A DNA stretch of 40,356 bases from an uncultured Lachnospiraceae bacterium. Lineage in GTDB: Bacteria; Bacillota; Clostridia; Lachnospirales; Lachnospiraceae. The stretch spans positions 1-40,356 of the forward strand of contig CANPZZ010000008.1 in assembly GCA_947589125.1 (NCBI GenBank), written 5' to 3'. Of this stretch, positions 39,931-40,356 are shown in pieces (position 1 is the first letter of the stretch; each line of letters opens with the position of its first letter). Under the pieces are notes generated by a model. The model saw only the letters and a list, made by a program, of their open reading frames with translations. It did no database searches and was not told the origin of the DNA. Made by a program: the position numbers and the translations under genes.

Positions 39931-40271
39931 TTATTTTTTCACCGGCGAACCGCCGAACACGCTGGAAGTGCTGACTTTATCAAGCTGTGCGTCGATGTTC
40001 GCTACTTCCTCCGCAGACAGTACAATAGTGCCTGCTTCAAAGTTTTCACGGATTCTCGCCACTTTGCGGGAGCCGGGAATCGGCACGATATAAGGCTTCT
40101 TGCTTATCATCCACGCAAGGGAGATCTGCGCCGGAGTCGCGTTCTTCTCAGCGGCAAGCCGTCTCACTAAATCCAGCAGTTTCCGGTTGGCATCGTAGTT
40201 TTCTTCCTTATACAGCCAAGGCCGACAGCGGAAACTTCTAAATCTTTTCCTAAAATTCTGCTTTTCACCAT
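39931..40271 (-). pseudogene. Aldo/keto reductase pseudogene with large internal deletion
   Basis: A proper start (GTAGGAGG, then ATG at 40271) opens a frame reading MVKSRILGKDLEVSAVGLGC, the typical N-terminus of a clostridial aldo/keto reductase. After about 20 codons the frame shifts and soon stops. In another frame the sequence continues at once with the family's C-terminus (ENYDANRKLLDLVRR, ATPAQISLAWMISKKPYIVPIPGSRK, VANIDAQLDKV). Intact enzymes have about 310-330 residues, so roughly 200 codons including the catalytic Tyr and His are missing. It cannot make a functional reductase. Confidence 0.85.
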
Positions 40272-40314
40272 AAACCTCCTACATATTCCATCGTGTTTTC
40301 TCCTCTCTGTTCAT

Positions 40315-40356
40315 TCATTGTTCCGGCTTCAATGGCCCGTAGTAGTAACTGGCCGT
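40315..40356 (-). CDS. Possible 3' end of an unknown gene at the window edge
   Basis: On the minus strand a frame reading TASYYYGPLKPEQ and a stop enters from outside the window. Its stop is about 40 bp before the reductase remnant, which has its own ribosome-binding site. Only 13 codons are visible, so it could be chance. Confidence 0.3.
   Translation of the reverse strand, partial: TASYYYGPLKPEQ

Noticed and set aside
1-40356. tRNA, rRNA, CRISPR arrays, insertion sequences
   Set aside because: No T-loop-like GGTTCGAATCC with cloverleaf partners, no rRNA segments, no regularly spaced repeats and no transposase-like ORF were seen on either strand.

Overview
The window looks like a chromosomal segment of a moderately GC-rich Firmicute of class Clostridia, most likely Lachnospiraceae. 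Three things point there: strong GGAGG ribosome-binding sites, TTGACA/TATAAT-type promoters, and long housekeeping runs in an order familiar from that family (mreCD-pbp2-minCDE-rodA-mgsA; rplU-prp-rpmA-obgE-yhbY-nadD-yqeK-rsfS; lexA back to back with a yneA-like gene). No rRNA, tRNA, transposase, CRISPR array or prophage was seen. All identifications come from reading the sequence; no database search was possible.

Left part (1-21170, all + strand). A methionine gamma-lyase-family gene cut by the window edge is followed by radC and a cell-shape/division cluster: mreC, mreD, a 961-residue PBP2, minC, minD, minE, rodA and an mgsA-like gene with altered active-site residues. Next come a lipid-anchored DD-carboxypeptidase, a small P-loop protein, an HlyD-like membrane adaptor, yggS (ylmE) and sepF. 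A structured intergenic region leads to aroB, lspA, an rluD-family pseudouridine synthase and a cytidylate-kinase-like gene. A secreted NlpC/P60 protein, ttcA and a tyrosine recombinase finish this part. mreB is absent from its usual place between radC and mreC.

Middle (21200-22400). A LysM protein like the SOS division inhibitor YneA is divergent from lexA. The gap between them holds five LexA-box-like palindromes and a good promoter for the LysM gene.

Right part (22500-40356, all - strand). The ribosome/GTPase cluster rplU-prp-rpmA-obgE-yhbY-nadD-yqeK-rsfS has its own promoter and probably an L21 leader. Further right is the block TIGR03960 radical SAM - DUF2344 - rng, which in related genomes usually sits directly next to rplU. 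Here about 8.4 kb lies between rng and rplU. It holds two paralogous M15 peptidases at its ends and, between them, a promoter-driven operon: secreted repeat/transglutaminase protein, acyl carrier protein, MBOAT acyltransferase, SGNH-like protein, Thr/Glu-repeat lipoprotein and DltA-like adenylating enzyme. The set resembles a dlt (teichoic-acid D-alanylation) pathway, but with altered gene order, extra partners and several substitutions at key positions: Ala at the DltA selectivity Cys, Cys where the SGNH Ser belongs, and Thr-Ser at the carrier's attachment site. It is the best candidate here for an undescribed envelope-modification system. The far right edge holds an aldo/keto reductase pseudogene with a large internal deletion.
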